64,000 nt of DNA from Forficula auricularia (GCA_024734495.1 JALMQS010000828.1:5009603-5073602); one strand, 5' to 3'. Shown: positions 11,545-22,694, counted from the stretch's first letter. The notes: generated by a model not told the origin, from the letters alone. Numbers and translations are program-made.

Positions 11545-11930
11545 GTGACAAAAATCACCTGCATTCGATTAGCGATCGAATCAAATACAGGAAACTTATG
11601 ATTAATTGATGGCAAACACCTAACACACGTGTTAACAGATCGATCGCGCTGGACTAGGGGATTGAATATATAATATCTCAGATTACAAATCCATTTGATG
11701 ATCCATATCAGTGTTTGATATAAAAAACGTCATGCGGGCTAATCGCGAAATGATGCTGGATCATAGCTAGATGGATCACATCTTTTTCATTCTCTCTTGG
11801 TCTAGACTTAAGATTCAGCAGACTCCAATAGCCTCAACCAGCAGTAGTCTTGCGATATATATATCTTGTTTAAAAAACGCGATCAAAAACAATTCTCTCT
11901 TTGATATATTAATGAGAAATATAATTTTTA
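11545..11930 (-). mobile_element. Rearranged relative of the 12-bp-TSD hairpin element (copy 2)
   Basis: The right part (about 11770-11915) read in reverse matches copy 1: CTCATTAATATATCAAAGA, GACTACTGC, CTATTGGAGTCTGC and AAGATGTGATCCA are shared. The left part has a hairpin at about 11561-11592 (CCTGCATTCGATT / AATCAAATACAGG) whose flank GACAAAAAT runs in the same direction as in copy 1. The hairpin and body are thus arranged differently from copy 1. No clear TSD found. Confidence 0.6.
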
Positions 11931-11931
11931 T

Positions 11932-12330
11932 AAAAAAAATAAAACCAACTTAAATGCAACAAATAAAATAATAATAACTCAAAAATCAAATAAAATGCAC
12001 TAAAAGGTATAAAATAATTTTCTTATTTAGTTACAACTAATCGATTAAATTGTTACATGAAATCACTTTTTGAAGTCGATGCCAAAAATAGACATTTTAT
12101 GAAATGCACTTATTTAGTACGTTTGGCTGGTACGGTCGCTTATATAGTTTGTTTAGCACCGACTTCAAAAAGTGATTTCATGTAACAATTTCATCGATTA
12201 GTTGTAACTAAATAAGATAATCATTTTATACCTTTTAGTGGATTTTATTTTATTTTTGAGTTATTATTATTTTATGAGTTGCATTTAATTTTTTTGAAGT
12301 CGGTTTTATTTATTTTTTTATAAAAATTAT
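11932..12330. mobile_element. Fold-back element with CCGACTTCAAAAA ends (copy 1)
   Basis: Long inverted arms of roughly 170 bp meet near 12130. The outer ends carry (C)CAACTT or AAGTCGGTTTTATT. The arms contain CACTAAAAGGTATAAAATAAT, TTATTTAGTTACAACTAATCGA and CATGAAATCACTTTTTGAAG. Two close relatives lie at 25425-25860 and 26265-26635. No coding capacity. Confidence 0.8.
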
Positions 12331-13315
12331 TTTTATTTTTCTCTTTTTATTGATGCTATTAATAGTGACTTAATATATTACCTTGCATGCATCTCGTAAG
12401 AGAAAGCGCCGGGCAAATGAATCAGAAAATGATATAAATTTATTAAACCAATTATTTTACATGAATTTATGCATACATTGTTTTTGAGCTTCGATTCCGG
12501 AGATTACTTCTCCATCATCGAGTGTCCTTGATCATCTTTTAGTCCTTGTTTTTAATAAGAGGCTTAACCAAATCTATCATAACCTTGCAATCCTGAATTA
12601 ACAAGACATAATAACTTTTGCTACCCGCCCCCACCCTTTTTATAAAAAAAATGCGAAATTTAAACTTGTTTATGATAAAATTTAACTTCAGAGTTAAAAA
12701 TTGATCACAAAATCCCTCTTTTCCGATAATTATTTCAATTCCATTATTCTCTCCCAATGTCAATGCAGAAAATGATAATAAAATTCAATTCATAAATATA
12801 GTCGAAACGTTTGCGGGTTTTAAATTAATGTTTAAAAATTGTTTTTTATAAAAGATTTTATTTATTATAATTTCGAATATTTGCTCATAAGAAATTCGTT
12901 ATTTCGTCATTGATCATATCATCAGAACTTGACCAAATTAATATGGGACCACCTCTAAGGTATCCCCTTTCGAATAAAAAAAGTATCATAGAAATCGGTC
13001 CATGTGGCAAAAAGTTATCGCTGAACATACATAAAATAAATAAATAAATAAATAGGTATCTTGACTACCCTGGAGCTATAGTGATCTAATTGCAGAAAGA
13101 ATCATTAAAATCGGTTCATAAACAAAGAAGTTATGCCTGAACAAACATAACAAAAAAGGTCCAATACCAATGAAAAAACGGGTACTAGACTGAACCCAAT
13201 GCAAAAAAAATTATTGAAATCGGTTCACAATTGGCGAAGATATCAGGTAACATAGACACAAAAAAATTCAGTCGAATTCATAACCTCCTCCTTTTTTGAA
13301 GGCGGTTAAAAATTA
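12331..13315. repeat. Interspersed repeat associated with the fold-back
   Basis: It shares blocks with 25860-27150: CATCTCGTAAGAGAAAGCG, ATCATCAGAACTTGACCAAA, GGGACCACCTCTAAGGTA, GAAATCGGTTCATAAACAAA and the right end GAACCTCCTCCTTTTTTGAAG-CGGTTA. Repeats with these consensus blocks are common in insects. The frame at 12539-12763 on the minus strand is incidental. Confidence 0.65.
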
Positions 13316-13414
13316 TAAAATTAGAAACATTATTTTGATTTTAAAATTAATATATAGTAGTATAAAAATTCTATTTCTTTTTTGATATTATTATAATGTC
13401 AGTTGAATTTATGA

Positions 13415-14139
13415 TTATAAATCCTCATCATTCTCATCATCTTCATCATCCTCTTTCACAAATAAAGCTTCATATATAAGTTGACGAAAGTCCTTATCTA
13501 AAATTGGAGATATAATTTTGGATAATTGTCGAATTCTTCTCTTAAAAACATCCTCCTCTTGGCAGCCAACATCCATTGTCCTTTTCTTGCTTCACGATAC
13601 GCGGGATCACTTTCATCTAAAAGATGAACTATTTCGAGCTCTTTAGACTCTTCATCCGCCCAACGAATGGTTCTTTTTCTTTTATTATTTTGTAAATATG
13701 ATAAAGGTAAATTTTCCTCTGTTGCATCGCTTTCGTAATTGAAAATATCTCCCAAGGGAGAATTTATTCGAAAAGTCTCTTCATCTAAATATATATTTCT
13801 AAATGATTCTATATTCAGAGATTCTTCTTCAGTTCCCATAGATAATTTTTCATCAAGGTTATCTTCTTGAAGGTCTGGTGGGTATTCATTAATTACTTCA
13901 ATAGATATAGACATAATACTAGCATTATTATCGGAATTATTTTCAGAAAAAGAATTTTTCCAAGTGGAATCTTCATTAGAAGAATCAACTGTTTGACTGT
14001 CTGAAGGATTAATCTCTACACATTGAGACATAATAGTAGGCTCACTATCTGAATCATTTTCTTCAATAGGTTTTTTCACCGTAGAGACTTCATCACAAGA
14101 ATCCAAATTGACAGACACTAATTCGTTTTTTCTTTTCAT
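13415..14139 (-). CDS. PPP1R15 (GADD34)-like protein, gene A; C-terminal frameshift
   Basis: As written the open frame runs 14139 to 13498 (213 aa). PPP1R15 proteins recruit PP1 to dephosphorylate eIF2alpha and end the integrated stress response; assignment here is by motif only. The N terminus is MKRKNELVSVNLDS, then a long acidic Ser/Asp/Glu-rich middle (about 25-150). RTIRW at 156-160 fits the RVxF-type PP1-docking consensus, followed by ELEIVHLLDE (167-176) and ARKGQW (184-189). The frame then slips near residue 199 in a T-rich run. In another frame the family's basic RRIR-SKIISPILDK tail continues, with an acidic Asp/Glu-rich end stopping near 13415. One indel therefore separates this from an intact gene; it could be real or a homopolymer error. 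Compared with array copies it has about 100 extra acidic residues. Confidence 0.75.
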
Positions 14140-14262
14140 TTTATTACTAATATTTTAATAATGTAATTAGATGAATAACGATTTAATGTCTGACTCTAAT
14201 CTGATCACTACAAAATTGAAAAAAATGAATATAATTAGTATCGTAAAATGGCTAATGGTTAA
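14140..14262 (-). promoter_or_regulatory. Conserved 5' flank of gene A with splice-acceptor-like site
   Basis: The reverse strand reads TTAACCATTAGCCATTTTAC, a T-rich run, then TTTGTAG and about 70 bp before the ATG. The array genes have the same order (TTAACCATTAGC, T-rich, TTTTTGTAG, ACTAAGTCG, ATTATTAAAATATT, ACAAAATG). The acceptor-like AG is at 14208-14209. Conservation between diverged copies suggests a functional 5' UTR or intron end; transcription is not shown. Confidence 0.55.
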
Positions 14263-14963
14263 GGTAGTTGTTTCGCGACAATACTAGCGAAAAGTTACCG
14301 CTAGAGTATATAGAACAGACAATAAGGATTCATAGTTCATAAGCCCAAAACTTTTTGCTGTTTATGTACCAATTTTAGCCAATCCCGTTCTCGTTTGACA
14401 AATTTGACACCATTGTAAGAGATTGAATATTTTTATATTAAAATGACAGATAAAATACATTTTAAATTTCTATAAAAATCGTTTTATTTTTTAACAAATG
14501 TAATCAACGCCTACGTTACACTTCATGAAAATTATAATTTTGAAAAAATCTAGCGCATCTTTCGCTGATTGGATAAATGCGCTGTTGCCAAATTGTTTTT
14601 AGTGTAAATTTTTTTTATACATTTTTCATTATCTATTTCTTATTATCTCAGAAACTGTGTTGTAACTATGAATCAAAATTGTCTTAAAATATGTATTGGT
14701 AATTGTTTAATGTTGGTTTAGTTTTTTATAAAAATGGTATCTTAATTATAATTAAATATGTATGTAAATTTTCTGATATCCCCTATAGTGCAATGTTAAT
14801 GAGCCTGAAAAACTCGATGTATGAAATTTAATATCTCCGGAACTGTATTGTTCGTGAATTTCGTTTTGCCACCAATCAATCGATGCAGAAGTATTTAAAT
14901 AATATTCTCTAGAAATTTCAAAAAAATCCTAAGAAAACGCATTTGGCGGAACAACTACCTTAA
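14259..14963 (-). mobile_element. TTAA-flanked ~700-bp element, copy A
   Basis: TTAA at both ends (14259-14262 and 14960-14963) encloses inverted termini GGTAGTTGTTTCGC and GGCGGAACAACTACC. Copies B (15343-16512) and C (16903-17603) are in the opposite orientation. The array genes preserve the empty site: TTAACCATTAGC occurs there without the insertion. No transposase, so it is non-autonomous. Confidence 0.85.
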
Positions 14964-15338
14964 TGTTGAGAAAGCTAAAAAACGCTTTAGTGTTTTTATT
15001 TATAAATACCTCGTTATGTGGGAAGTTTTTTTTTAAAGTTGTGTTAAAGTCTCCAACAATAATATAAATATTTAATTTAACAAAGTCGTCACTTCAGGTA
15101 ATACTCTTTGAAATATATTCAAACACTATACAAGTAGTACGATTCTAAACATAATTAAAACATCCGTATTCTGAGATTAGATCCCAAAACACAGATCACA
15201 GAACTATTTAGATAAGAAACTCTAATACAAACAAGCAGTACCGTAAATTCAACGCCCACTATCCGTTGGAAGATGAACTAAATTTGACATTTTTTTTATA
15301 AATTTGTGGAAATTTAAAATTGATTCTAATTTTTCAAT
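14964..15338 (-). repeat. Displaced gene A upstream region (copy 1)
   Basis: On the minus strand this corresponds to the array sequence from about the GGCGCGCC block to the TTAA site. Shared blocks include ATACCTCGTTA (plus-strand AACGAGGTAT in the array), TCTCCAACAA, AGGTAATA, GAAATATAT and AGTAGTACGA. It lies beyond the TTAA element and is repeated at 16517-16898. Confidence 0.65.
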
Positions 15339-16516
15339 TTAAGGTGGTTGTTCCGCCAAATGGGTTTTCTTAGGATATTTTTTGAAATTTATAGAGATTA
15401 TTATTTAAATACTTCTGCATCGATTGGTGGCAAAACGAAATTTATGAGCAATATAGTTCCGGAGATATTAAATTTTAAAAATATAATTTTTCAGACTATT
15501 ATACATTGGACTATACGGGATATCGGAAAATTTACATACAAATTAAATTAAGAAACTCTTCTTACCATTGTTATAAAAAACTAAACCAACATTAAATGAT
15601 TCATAGTTACAACACAGTTTCTGAGATAATAATGAATAAATAATGAAAAATGTATAAAAAAAAATTTACACAAAAAACAATTTGGCAAGAGAGCATTTAT
15701 TTAACCAGCAAAAGATTTATAAAGCGCGCATGCGCTAGATTTTTTCAAAATTATAATTTTTATAAGGTGTAACGTAGGCGTTGATTACATTTGTTAAAAA
15801 ATAACAAAACGATTTTTATAGAAATTTAAAATGTATTTTATCTGTCATTTTAATATAAAAATATTCAATCTCTTGCAATGGTGCCAGATTTGACAAACAA
15901 GCAAGGGATTGGCTAGAATCGGTACATAAACAGCAAAAATTTTGGGCTTTTGAACTATGAACCTTATTGTGAGAGTTCGTGGCTGTGATGAAACTATACT
16001 AGATGAAGGAGGAGGTATCAGCCAAAGATGGAATCACTGGGTTCAATAAAACACCTTTAATGAGACGTTTCGGCCTAAATTTTATTTGGCCATCTTCAGT
16101 CAATTAGGAGTTATACACAAAATGCGGTACACATATGTGATCGAACCAAGCCTTGTCAAAAATAAAAATTTCTTTTAGCTTCATGCGAATTTTTAACGTG
16201 CCTGGACCCAAAAGTTTCAGAATCTGAAACTTTTGGGTCCAAGCACGTTAAAATTCGCATGGCTAAAAGAAATTTTTATTTTTGACAAAGCTGGTTCGAT
16301 CACATATGTACCACATTTTGTGTATAACTCCTAATTGACTGAAGATGGCCAAATAAAATTAGGCCGAAACGTCTCATTAAAGGTGTTTTATTGAACCCAG
16401 TGATTCCATCTTTGGCTGATACCTCCTCCTTCATCTAGTATATGAACCTGTATTGTCTGGTCTATATACTCTAACATTAACTTTTTGCTAGTATTGTCGC
16501 GAAACAACTACCTTAA
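15339..16516 (+). mobile_element. TTAA-flanked element, copy B, interrupted by a palindrome
   Basis: Starts TTAAGGTGGTTGTTCCGCC and ends GTCGCGAAACAACTACCTTAA. Its body matches copies A and C (for example GGATTGGCTAGAATCGGTAC and CTTCTGCATCGATTGGTGG). It is longer only because of the palindromic insertion at 15965-16440. The open frame 15348-15551 is incidental. Confidence 0.8.
15956..16449. mobile_element. Palindromic insertion with 9-bp TSD and hammerhead-like motifs
   Basis: TATGAACCT at 15956-15964 and 16441-16449 is a target-site duplication; copy C lacks the insertion. Inside, from about 15997 to 16440, is a nearly perfect palindrome with arms of about 220 bp that meet at GTTTCAGA-A-TCTGAAAC near 16217-16233. 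Each arm contains ACTGAAGATGGCC, a short spacer, then GGCCGAAACGTCTC. That order (CTGANGA, stem, GAAAC) resembles the hammerhead core found in Penelope-like elements. No reverse transcriptase is present. Element class is inferred. Confidence 0.7.
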
Positions 16517-16898
16517 TGGCGAGAAAGCTAAAAAAAACGCTTTAGTGTTTTTATTTATAAATACCTCCTTTTGTGGAAACTTTTTTTTAAGTAGTGTTGA
16601 AATCTCCAACAATAAAACAAATATTTAATTTAACAAATTCGTCACTTCAGGTAATACTCGTTGAAATATATTCAAATACTATGCAAGTAGTACGATTCTA
16701 AACACAATTAAAACATCCGTATTCTGATATGTGATAGAGAGATGAGATCCCAAAACACAGATCATAGAACTATTAGAGATAAAAAACTGAAATACAAACA
16801 AGCGGTAGCGTAAATTCAACGCCCACTATCCGTGGGAAGATGAACTAAATTTGACATTTAAATTGGTTGAATTTTGAAATTTATTCTAATTTCTCAAT
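16517..16898 (-). repeat. Displaced gene A upstream region (copy 2)
   Basis: Direct repeat of 14964-15338 at high similarity (GAGAAAGCT, TTTAGTGTTTTTATTTATAA, ACGCCCACTATCCG, GAAGATGAACTAAATTTGAC). With its neighbour element it makes a tandem duplication of spacer plus TTAA element. Confidence 0.75.
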
Positions 16899-17607
16899 AT
16901 AAGGTAGTTGTTCCGCCAAATGGGTTTTCTTAAAATTTTTTTGAAATTTAGATATATTATTATTTAAATACTTCTGCATTGATTGGTGGCAAAATTTATG
17001 AACAATATAGTTCCGGAGATATTAAATTTTAAAAATAGAGTTATTCAGACTATTATACATTGGACTATACGAGATATCAAAAATTTACATACATATTTAA
17101 TTATAATTAAGAAACCCTTCTTATCATTTTTATAAAAAAACTAAACCAACATTAAACAATAACCAATACATATTTTAAGATAATTTTGATTCATAGTTAC
17201 AACATAGTTACTGAGATAATATTGAATAAATAATGAAAAATGTATAAAAAAAAATTTACACAAAAAACAATTTGGCAACAGCGCATTTATTTAACCAGCG
17301 AGAGATGTATAAAACGCGCATGCGCTAGATTTTTTCAAAATTATTATTTTCAAAAGGTGTAACGTAGGCTTTGATTACAAAAATAACAAAACGATTTTTA
17401 TAGAAATAAATCGACCTTTTTATCTGTCATTTTAATATAAAAATATTCAATCTCTTACAATGGTGCCAGATTTGACAAACGAGCACGGGATTGGCTAGAA
17501 TCGGTACATAAACAGCAAAAAGTTTTGGGCTTATGAATCCTTATAATCTGTTCTGTATACTCTAGCATTAAATTTTTGTTAGTATTGTCGCGAAACAACT
17601 ACCTTAA
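16899..17607 (+). mobile_element. TTAA-flanked element, copy C
   Basis: Same termini as copy B (AAGGTAGTTGTTCCGCC, GTCGCGAAACAACTACC). The right TTAA is at 17604-17607; the left target now reads ATAA, probably mutated. It carries the uninterrupted site into which the palindrome of copy B inserted, which dates that insertion after the duplication. Confidence 0.8.
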
Positions 17608-17805
17608 AACTTTAAAATAAATTTCAATATGTATATCAAATATTTAACTAAATGAGCCGAAGCTGAAAATTATTTGAAAGATGAAGCCAAAAAATTAGAT
17701 ATTATATTTAAAGGGATGGTTGGGAATTAATAAATAATACAGAATATTTTACAAATTTTTATTTTTTATTAATTTCTCAAATTTCTTATTTGCTAAATTT
17801 TTTAT

Positions 17806-18531
17806 GTTATCACTAGAGACCGGGTTTTTATGCAGTAAAAAGCGCCAAAATATGCAGTTAATAATTCTGAAATATGCAAGTAATATGCAGAATACGTTGA
17901 AATATGCAAATATACGCAGTAAAAGGTGGAAAAATAAATTTTTTATCCACTAAAAAATTAAAATTGAAGACAAAAAGACTATATATTTGAAGAAGTGATA
18001 TGGAAAAAATAAAATTATAAAGTAAGCTATAGCGACCAAGTATCAAATATACACTTTTATTGAGGAAAAAATTGCAGAAAATTCACATTATATTTACTTT
18101 AATATATTAAAAAATCTTTAAACTCAAAGAAATAATAGGTGCACTTGAATAAAATAAACATTAAAATATAATAATTTTTCAAAAAATGTGAACGAAAAAA
18201 TACTGGAGTGGGGGGTAGTTTTATTTAACAGACATGATTGTATTGTATTCCTTTTATTTTTTATATTAACAAGTTTTTCTTTTAAATAATCTGTATTTGG
18301 CGCTAAATATGGAATATTTGATAAAACATCCTTAAAATATGCAATTTTATAGAAAATTCTCACAAATATGCAATTTTATCCAATATTACTGAAATATGCA
18401 AAATTATGCAGTATAAAATTTAACCCACGCTATCCTAGATCCATGATTCGGATAGATAATTGATCCCCTTGGTCGTATGTGGCGGCAAACAAAATATGCA
18501 ATTGCATAGGAACCCGGTCTCTAGTTATCAC
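17806..18531. mobile_element. Non-autonomous hAT-type element with 8-bp TSD
   Basis: GTTATCAC at 17806-17813 and 18524-18531 flanks a 710-bp element with inverted ends TAGAGACCGGGTT / AACCCGGTCTCTA. ATATGCA is repeated many times near both ends, as expected of subterminal transposase-binding repeats. An 8-bp TSD and TA-starting short TIRs fit the hAT superfamily. No transposase; frames at 17858-18046 and 18124-18363 are incidental. Confidence 0.85.
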
Positions 18532-18652
18532 TAATAACAATATTTTTTTAATATTCTGTTCACTTCTTTTATATATCCATATATAATTAATATTAAAGTA
18601 TTGTGAAATCTACATTTTTCTTGCAAACTAATGGAACCTGATCTTGTAAATA

Positions 18653-19925
18653 ATGGGTGAAGTAAAAAGTTCTGAGCCTTTTCCGTTAGATGGCTTTAAT
18701 GAGCCATATCTCACGATGTATACGTCGCATCTGGTCATTATTTTTTGCTATTTAAAGGTGACATAACGGTTTAAATAAATATCTTTGACAGTTTTGTGTT
18801 TGGTGAAGCCAGTTTTATGTTAGAGCTTTCGAAAATGGAGGTAAAAAAAGAGAAAATTCGATACATTCTTCAATACCACTACGACCAACGGGAAAAGCGG
18901 AGCAGGCGGCCAAAAAAATTTGTGCTGTTTATGGACCCATTACAGTATCGAATGCAACAGCAAAAGGGTGGTTCCAACGATTCCGTTTTGGTAATATGGA
19001 CGTCGAAGATGAGACACGCTCTGGTAGGCCAATCGTCGAAAAAGTCGATAAAATCATGGATATTGTCGAGTCGGACCAGCATGTGAGCACTTATTCCATT
19101 GCTCAGGAACTGAAAATTAACCAGAATACCTTTTGGAACTATTTGCATAAAGCTGGTCTCCAGAAGAAGCTTGATGTATGGATGCCACACGAATTGAAGC
19201 AAAAGAAACTTTTGGACCGAATTGATGCCTGCTTTTTTTGCTGAATCGATGGCGATGGCGATGGGAACGGTGACTGGCGATAACAAATGGGTCACATACA
19301 AGAACAACAGGCAAAAATGATCGTGATCCAAGGGCGGTGAGCCGACCCAAACGATCGCCAAGCCCGGATTAACGCCCAAGATGATTTTTCTGTGTGTTTA
19401 GTGGGATTGGAAGGGAATCATCCACTATGAGGTGCTCCCATTGGGCCAATCACTCAATTCGGACCTATACTGTCAACAAATGACCAGATTGTAGCAGGCG
19501 ATCGACGAGAAGCGGCCAGAATTGGCCAATAGGAAGGGTGTTGCGTTCCATCAAGTGGACGCCAGACCGCACACATCGTTAACTACGCGCCAGAAGCTCC
19601 GAGAGCTTGGATAGGAGGTTATATTGCACCTGCCGTATAGCACAGACCTGACACCAATCAATTATCACCTTTTCAAGCATTTGCAGAATTTTCTTGATGG
19701 TACAAAACTGGCCTCAAAAGCGGCTTGTAAAAATGAGCTGGTCAAGTTTTTGACCAATAGGGACGAAGACTTCTTCAATCATGGAATTTTAAGATTGCTT
19801 TCAAAAAGGACAAAAGTTATCGAACAAAAGGGCGCATATTTGATCTAAATCGGAAAATCCTAACTTTGTTAATTTTATCGTCGAAATAAAGAGAAAAAAG
19901 GCTCAGAACTTTTTACTTCAGCTAT
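18653..19925 (+). mobile_element. mariner-family DNA transposon, degenerate
   Basis: Inverted termini of about 28 bp include TGAAGTAAAAAGTTCTGAGC (18658-18677) and its complement ending near 19921. TA dinucleotides at 18651-18652 and 19926-19927 fit the mariner target duplication. At about 1.27 kb it is full length. It contains a frameshifted transposase (next entry). Confidence 0.9.
18835..19848 (+). pseudogene. mariner transposase remnant (irritans-like)
   Basis: Pieces in different frames line up with a mariner transposase. The N-terminal part begins MEVKKEKIRYILQYHYDQ (18835 on). DETRSGRPIVEKVDKIMDIV and KLDVWMPHEL, the helix-turn-helix to linker region, are at about 19008-19195. Near the end HLPYSTDLTPINYHLFKHLQ (19627 on) corresponds to the block holding the third catalytic Asp, followed by the C-terminal VIEQKGAYLI. 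At least two frameshifts and a stop (for example TAG near 19491) break it. The transposase would bind its own termini and catalyse cut-and-paste at TA; this copy cannot encode it. The antisense frame at 18879-19379 is a shadow. Confidence 0.88.
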
Positions 19926-19927
19926 TA

Positions 19928-20544
19928 TAATCTAATAATTCCATGTAATTTTCCAGATAATGTAACTTAAGTTATCAAAATATTTTTTTTAAAAATAACT
20001 TCGAAGAGATTTTTTTAGAGAATTTCTAACTTTTTTAATTATCAAAAAGATTTTTGAATACCTTGCCAACTTACAGATATCATGGTTGCTAACTTCATCT
20101 AAATAATATACAAAATGTACCTTATATTATAAGATCCAACTATGTAAACTATAATATTCTTGATAAGTGAATTAAGTGTTATGAATTATTATTGTTATTA
20201 TTATCATATGATTTGTCAATATTATTTTGCTTTATAATCTTTAAAAACATGTAATGCTCAATCCGACAGGGGGCGCTGAGGCCGTCGGTATATTTGTGTT
20301 TTGAGCCGAGATAAACATGAATTACATGTGATTGGCTCAGTTAACCTATAATCGGAGTGGGTGCTCATAATTGAGAACAATCGCAGAATAAGTCAATCGA
20401 AACGTCGTATTTATATTGTAAGTATTTATTTGTTTCAATATGATTTAAATAAAAATTCAAATTTTAATCAAATTAATCACAAAAATAAAAGCTTCACACT
20501 AATAATTTAATAGTTTTAAACAAATTAAAATTCAGAATAAATTG
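19928..20544. other. AT-rich non-coding stretch
   Basis: No gene. Around 20255-20365 a more GC-rich patch (CCGACAGGGGGCGCTGAGG, TTTTGAGCCGAGATAAAC) stands out but cannot be assigned to a family. Confidence 0.4.
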
Positions 20545-20883
20545 CTCTAGAGCAGTGGTGCCCAACGCTTTTTTGTCCGCGGGCCGGATTCAACATGACA
20601 TAGGATCTCGCGGGCCGGATTCTTTATAATTGTATATCTTAGCGGCACCTTTAATTAAAAAACGCACCATTTTCAGTGAATTAGAACTATATTTTTACAA
20701 GATTGTCAGTGACACTAAAAATATTGATGTACATAATAATGTAAAAATTTTTGATTTTAATTATCAATAGGATTTATAATTTTTTTTAGATATTTTACAA
20801 AAAATACATATTTAGTGTCAACTCGCTCCCAAGCCGGATTGAGCCTCTTCGCGGGCCGTAGGTTGGGCACCGCTGCTCTAGAG
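20545..20883. mobile_element. hAT MITE with 8-bp TSD
   Basis: CTCTAGAG at 20545-20552 and 20876-20883 flanks a 323-bp element with ends CAGTGGTGCCCAACG and GTTGGGCACCGCTG and subterminal GCGGGCCGGATT / CGCGGGCCG repeats. These are hallmark termini of hAT non-autonomous elements. No coding capacity. Confidence 0.93.
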
Positions 20884-21029
20884 CATAATATATAATTTTT
20901 TTATATGGATAAAGCAAGTTACTGCAGAGTAACTGTGATAACCAATAAATTTACATGAGGAAAATATTCTCTTTCTTTAATTAAATCATGAAGCATCCCA
21001 GTTACTACTGATTCCAAATCAGTTTTACA

Positions 21030-21265
21030 ACAAATGCATTTTAGATATACATGCTTTTTAATATTTGTCTAATTTGTCTAATTGAAAAGATTTTATTTTG
21101 CCGAGAGTAGCAGAGTTGTAAATTCATAAAGAGAAACATAGAGTTTGTCCTCTGCTTGATCCAAATAAACATACATATATATTTTATATTTGATCTATAT
21201 GTGTCTATGTTTATTTGCATCAAGCAGAGGACAACCTGTTTGTTTCTCTTGATGAATCTTTTTGA
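21030..21265. repeat. Hairpin element sharing GAGAGTAGCAGAG end
   Basis: Inverted arms of about 60 bp (about 21125-21180 and 21200-21260) contain GAGAAACA, TGTCCTCTGCTTGAT and CAAATAAACATA. The left flank AATTGAAAAG...GCCGAGAGTAGCAGAG recurs at 24320-24345 and 28375-28405, and in reverse at 29795-29810 and after each array gene. The short frame 21041-21223 is the arm. Confidence 0.65.
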
Positions 21266-21605
21266 CTTTTATTTGTGAAATCTACCTAGTGAAATATATT
21301 TTTTAAATATTTATTTTATTAATGTTTCACCTAGAACCTACAACATTATCGCTTAACATAACTATGTCATTAATAAGTATACTTTTTTGATTTCGGTTAA
21401 ATATCTATTCAATTACATATACATTAGGACTTCATTAAGTATGATATTGCTTTAAATGAAATTTTTAATTAAAATTATAATAGTAATAGTAAGTTTTTTA
21501 ATTATATAATCTACAATGTAAAGAATTTATAATTTTTGGTTGCCCATAAATCAATTGAAAGAAAAAAACATTTAAATAAAAATGTGATATATATGTATAT
21601 ATATA
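21266..21605. other. AT-rich non-coding stretch
   Basis: No gene seen. 21310-21480 has weak similarity to the AT-rich flank at 10650-10900 (shared ACTTTTTTGATTTCGGTTAA-like and AAGTATGATATTGCTTTAAA blocks). Confidence 0.45.
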
Positions 21606-22694
21606 TCTATATAATAAAAATGAATTTCTGTTTCTTCGTAAGCGCAGATCTCTCAAATGCCTGGACCGATTTGGCTATTTTTTTATAATGTTCGTAATAG
21701 TCCAATTCAGGTTAATACTTAAAAAAAAATTAGAAAAGTTTCCCGGAAAATTCAGGAAAAACAAAAAAAAAATTCAGGTTAGCCAACATAGCTTTCCAAA
21801 CAATAAAAGAACTAAATTAGCAAAAAACAAGTGTTGGCGGCCCTGTTTGTAAGATTTTTGAGTGAAATTCATTCTCAATAGTTCTAACCACATTATCGTT
21901 GAAGAAGAATTTAATACTGCAACAAAGATTTACAAAAACTATCTATTTTTTTAAAGTACATTTAAAAACAAAAATTTAAAAAAACGTCATGATAACTAAA
22001 TTTTTTGAAAAAGTTATGATTATTTAAAAAAGTTATTTTTTTCAAAAAATCCTAACTTCTTTTGGGTTGGGTGAAAAAATTTGAAAAAATTCTGAAAACC
22101 TTCTTTAATAGGGTAGAAAAAATGAAAAAAGTTTCAGCCAAGTTTTTGATTATATATAGATGAAAAATATTTTATTTAAAATAAAATTTGTTATTTAAAA
22201 ATCATTTTTCTTAAAAATACCCTTGGGAATCTTACCTCATCTTTTTTCTATTGTATTTAAGACCCTCAGCCATTTCAAAAGAACTAAGCCTTTTGGATTT
22301 TGTATTCGAGCTCATTCATTCATTTCAATACTATGTATTCATTTCAAAAGTTAATTATAAAAGATTATTGAAACTATACTAACTAAACTAACTGAAAGAA
22401 ATTAATTAGCTTTTGGAATTTCTTTAAAAATATATTTTAAAGATTAAAACCAAAATTCAATTAGCCCGTAAAATTAATTCTTTAAGGAAAAAATATCATT
22501 TGAAATCCCATTGTTATATTGTTTTTTCAGCATATTGAAATTATTTAAAACCTATTTTGAGCCTAATTAAAACTAAATTTTCTATAATCTAATAATAAAC
22601 TTTAAAAGATTACATCAAAACAGCCACGTGGGGGTCCAAGGGGCGAAGCCCCCTGGCTAGCAAAAGGCCCGTCGAAGGAAGGCCTTGAAGCTAG
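21606..22694 (+). mobile_element. Non-autonomous Helitron-like element
   Basis: The 5' end is TCTATATAATAAAAATGAAT at 21606-21625 followed by TTTCTGTTTCTTCG, a typical insect Helitron-type start. The 3' region has a GC hairpin GGGGCGAAGCCCC (about 22640-22652), TGGCTAG (CTAG at 22657-22660), a second GGCC hairpin, and CTAG at 22691-22694 followed by T, the usual Helitron 3' rule. No Rep/helicase coding. Which CTAG is the true end is open. Confidence 0.65.

Noticed and set aside
18879..19379. A 166-aa frame on the minus strand.
   Set aside because: It lies opposite the mariner transposase remnant and has no domain of its own.
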